64,000 bases of DNA, from positions 3,554,501-3,618,500 of the forward strand of contig JBBBDQ010001186.1 of assembly GCA_037127315.1 (NCBI GenBank), read 5' to 3'. This document shows, in pieces, positions 63,641-64,000 of the stretch. Position 1 is the first letter of the stretch, and each line of letters begins with the position of its first letter. Source of the stretch: Ascarosepion bandense (lineage: Eukaryota > Mollusca > Cephalopoda > Sepiida > Sepiidae). The position numbers and the translations under genes were made by a program. The notes below the pieces were generated by a model. It did not search any database. It worked only from the letters and a program-made list of their open reading frames with translations, and was not told the origin of the DNA.

Positions 63641-64000
63641 CTACCGGCCATAATTATTAGACCACCCCGGTTTTTTAAAAGAAATGATATATTTCATACG
63701 ATTTTTAAATGGATAATTCTAAACGAAAATAGAATGATTATTTTGTTATTATAACTTTGCAAAATTTTACAAGGCAAGGAAGCAAAGATGAACTCGTCCG
63801 AATAATCCTAAATTTTCTTCATTCTTCCATTGATGAAACTGCAATATAGGTAATTATTAAATATCTATAAATCCATTTGATGCACATGTTATTGTTTGCT
63901 ATTAAATGGGCCATTCTTTTTCGTTTACAATTATTTACTTGGCAATAAATACTAAAAATCGAATAAAATACATCATTTTTTTTAAATACTGTGGTGCCGT
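63641..64000 (+). mobile_element. Probable 5' terminus of a Tc1-like transposon, runs off the window
   Basis: 'tacactaccggccataatta' followed by 'ttagaccacccc' resembles Tc1-like terminal inverted repeats (TACACTACCGG...). It begins at a TA within the S4 tail ('aacacc-TA'). The rest to 64000 is AT-rich without recognisable transposase. Confidence 0.5.

Overview
This window looks like gene-poor animal DNA packed with decayed mobile elements. I recognise no host protein-coding exon, no functional tRNA or rRNA gene, and nothing bacterial. Base composition is AT-rich. There are many (TA)n, (CA)n, (TAA)n and (CTT)n tracts, several tRNA-derived SINE families, 5S-rRNA-derived SINEs of lophotrochozoan type, a Penelope-like element, and LINE and mariner families like those common in molluscs. 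My inference is a mollusc, most likely a cephalopod such as an octopus. That is recognition, not a database result.

Repeat families, named here for convenience: LINE-A, an APE-type CR1/Jockey-group LINE whose 3' end reads 'ctgcacatcagtggc...ccttgcttggggtgat' plus poly(A). RTE-B, an RTE/BovB-like LINE ending in an (AAG)n-type tail. REL-C, an R2/NeSL-like LINE with a CCHC finger and a PD-(D/E)xK-like endonuclease. S1, a tRNA-derived SINE that also occurs as a dimer with a hairpin linker. S2, S3 and S4, other tRNA-derived SINEs. S5, a short SINE head joined to a LINE-A-like 3' tail. Also 5S-derived SINEs, Tc1/mariner DNA transposons, a hAT non-autonomous element, solo LTRs, and hammerhead-ribozyme-bearing repeats.

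Layout. 1-5.8 kb: transposase scraps, a large inverted repeat, S1 copies, a possible solo LTR. 6-10.7 kb: RTE-B, then REL-C 3' ends in head-to-tail array and one opposite copy. 10.7-20.5 kb: five LINE-A copies (one carrying a solo LTR), a dimeric S1 joined to a LINE-A 3' end, and a Penelope-like reverse transcriptase fragment. 21.5-29.7 kb: RTE-B with a solo LTR, a TIR-flanked mariner, Tc1 remnants split by an S1 with clear target duplication, and two RTE-B copies. 29.8-30.7 kb: a 4-unit structured satellite. 31.1-32.9 kb: an RTE-B copy split by a hAT element with a perfect 8-bp target duplication. 34.1-35.5 kb: a 49-bp array built from a mariner terminus, then LINE-A/S1 chimeras. 36.7-41.4 kb: S3 SINEs, a 5S-SINE and two hammerhead ribozymes. 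41.9-50.7 kb: a mariner, LINE-A pieces, and a long inverted repeat split by a 5'-inverted 5S-SINE. 51-64 kb: RTE-B, mariner, S5, S1 and LINE-A remnants, ending in what looks like the terminus of a Tc1-like element.

The strongest observations are: a hammerhead ribozyme with every core base and all three stems present (41314-41368); a 5S-derived SINE with an inverted 5' half and an 11-bp target duplication, as expected from twin priming (47051-47366); a hAT insertion that dates itself inside an RTE element; a satellite whose monomer folds into three hairpins; and a dimeric SINE whose linker hairpin recurs eight times. All coding sequence here is fragmentary. The elements interact only as insertion targets for one another, so the region is a nested record of transposition rather than an operating gene set.
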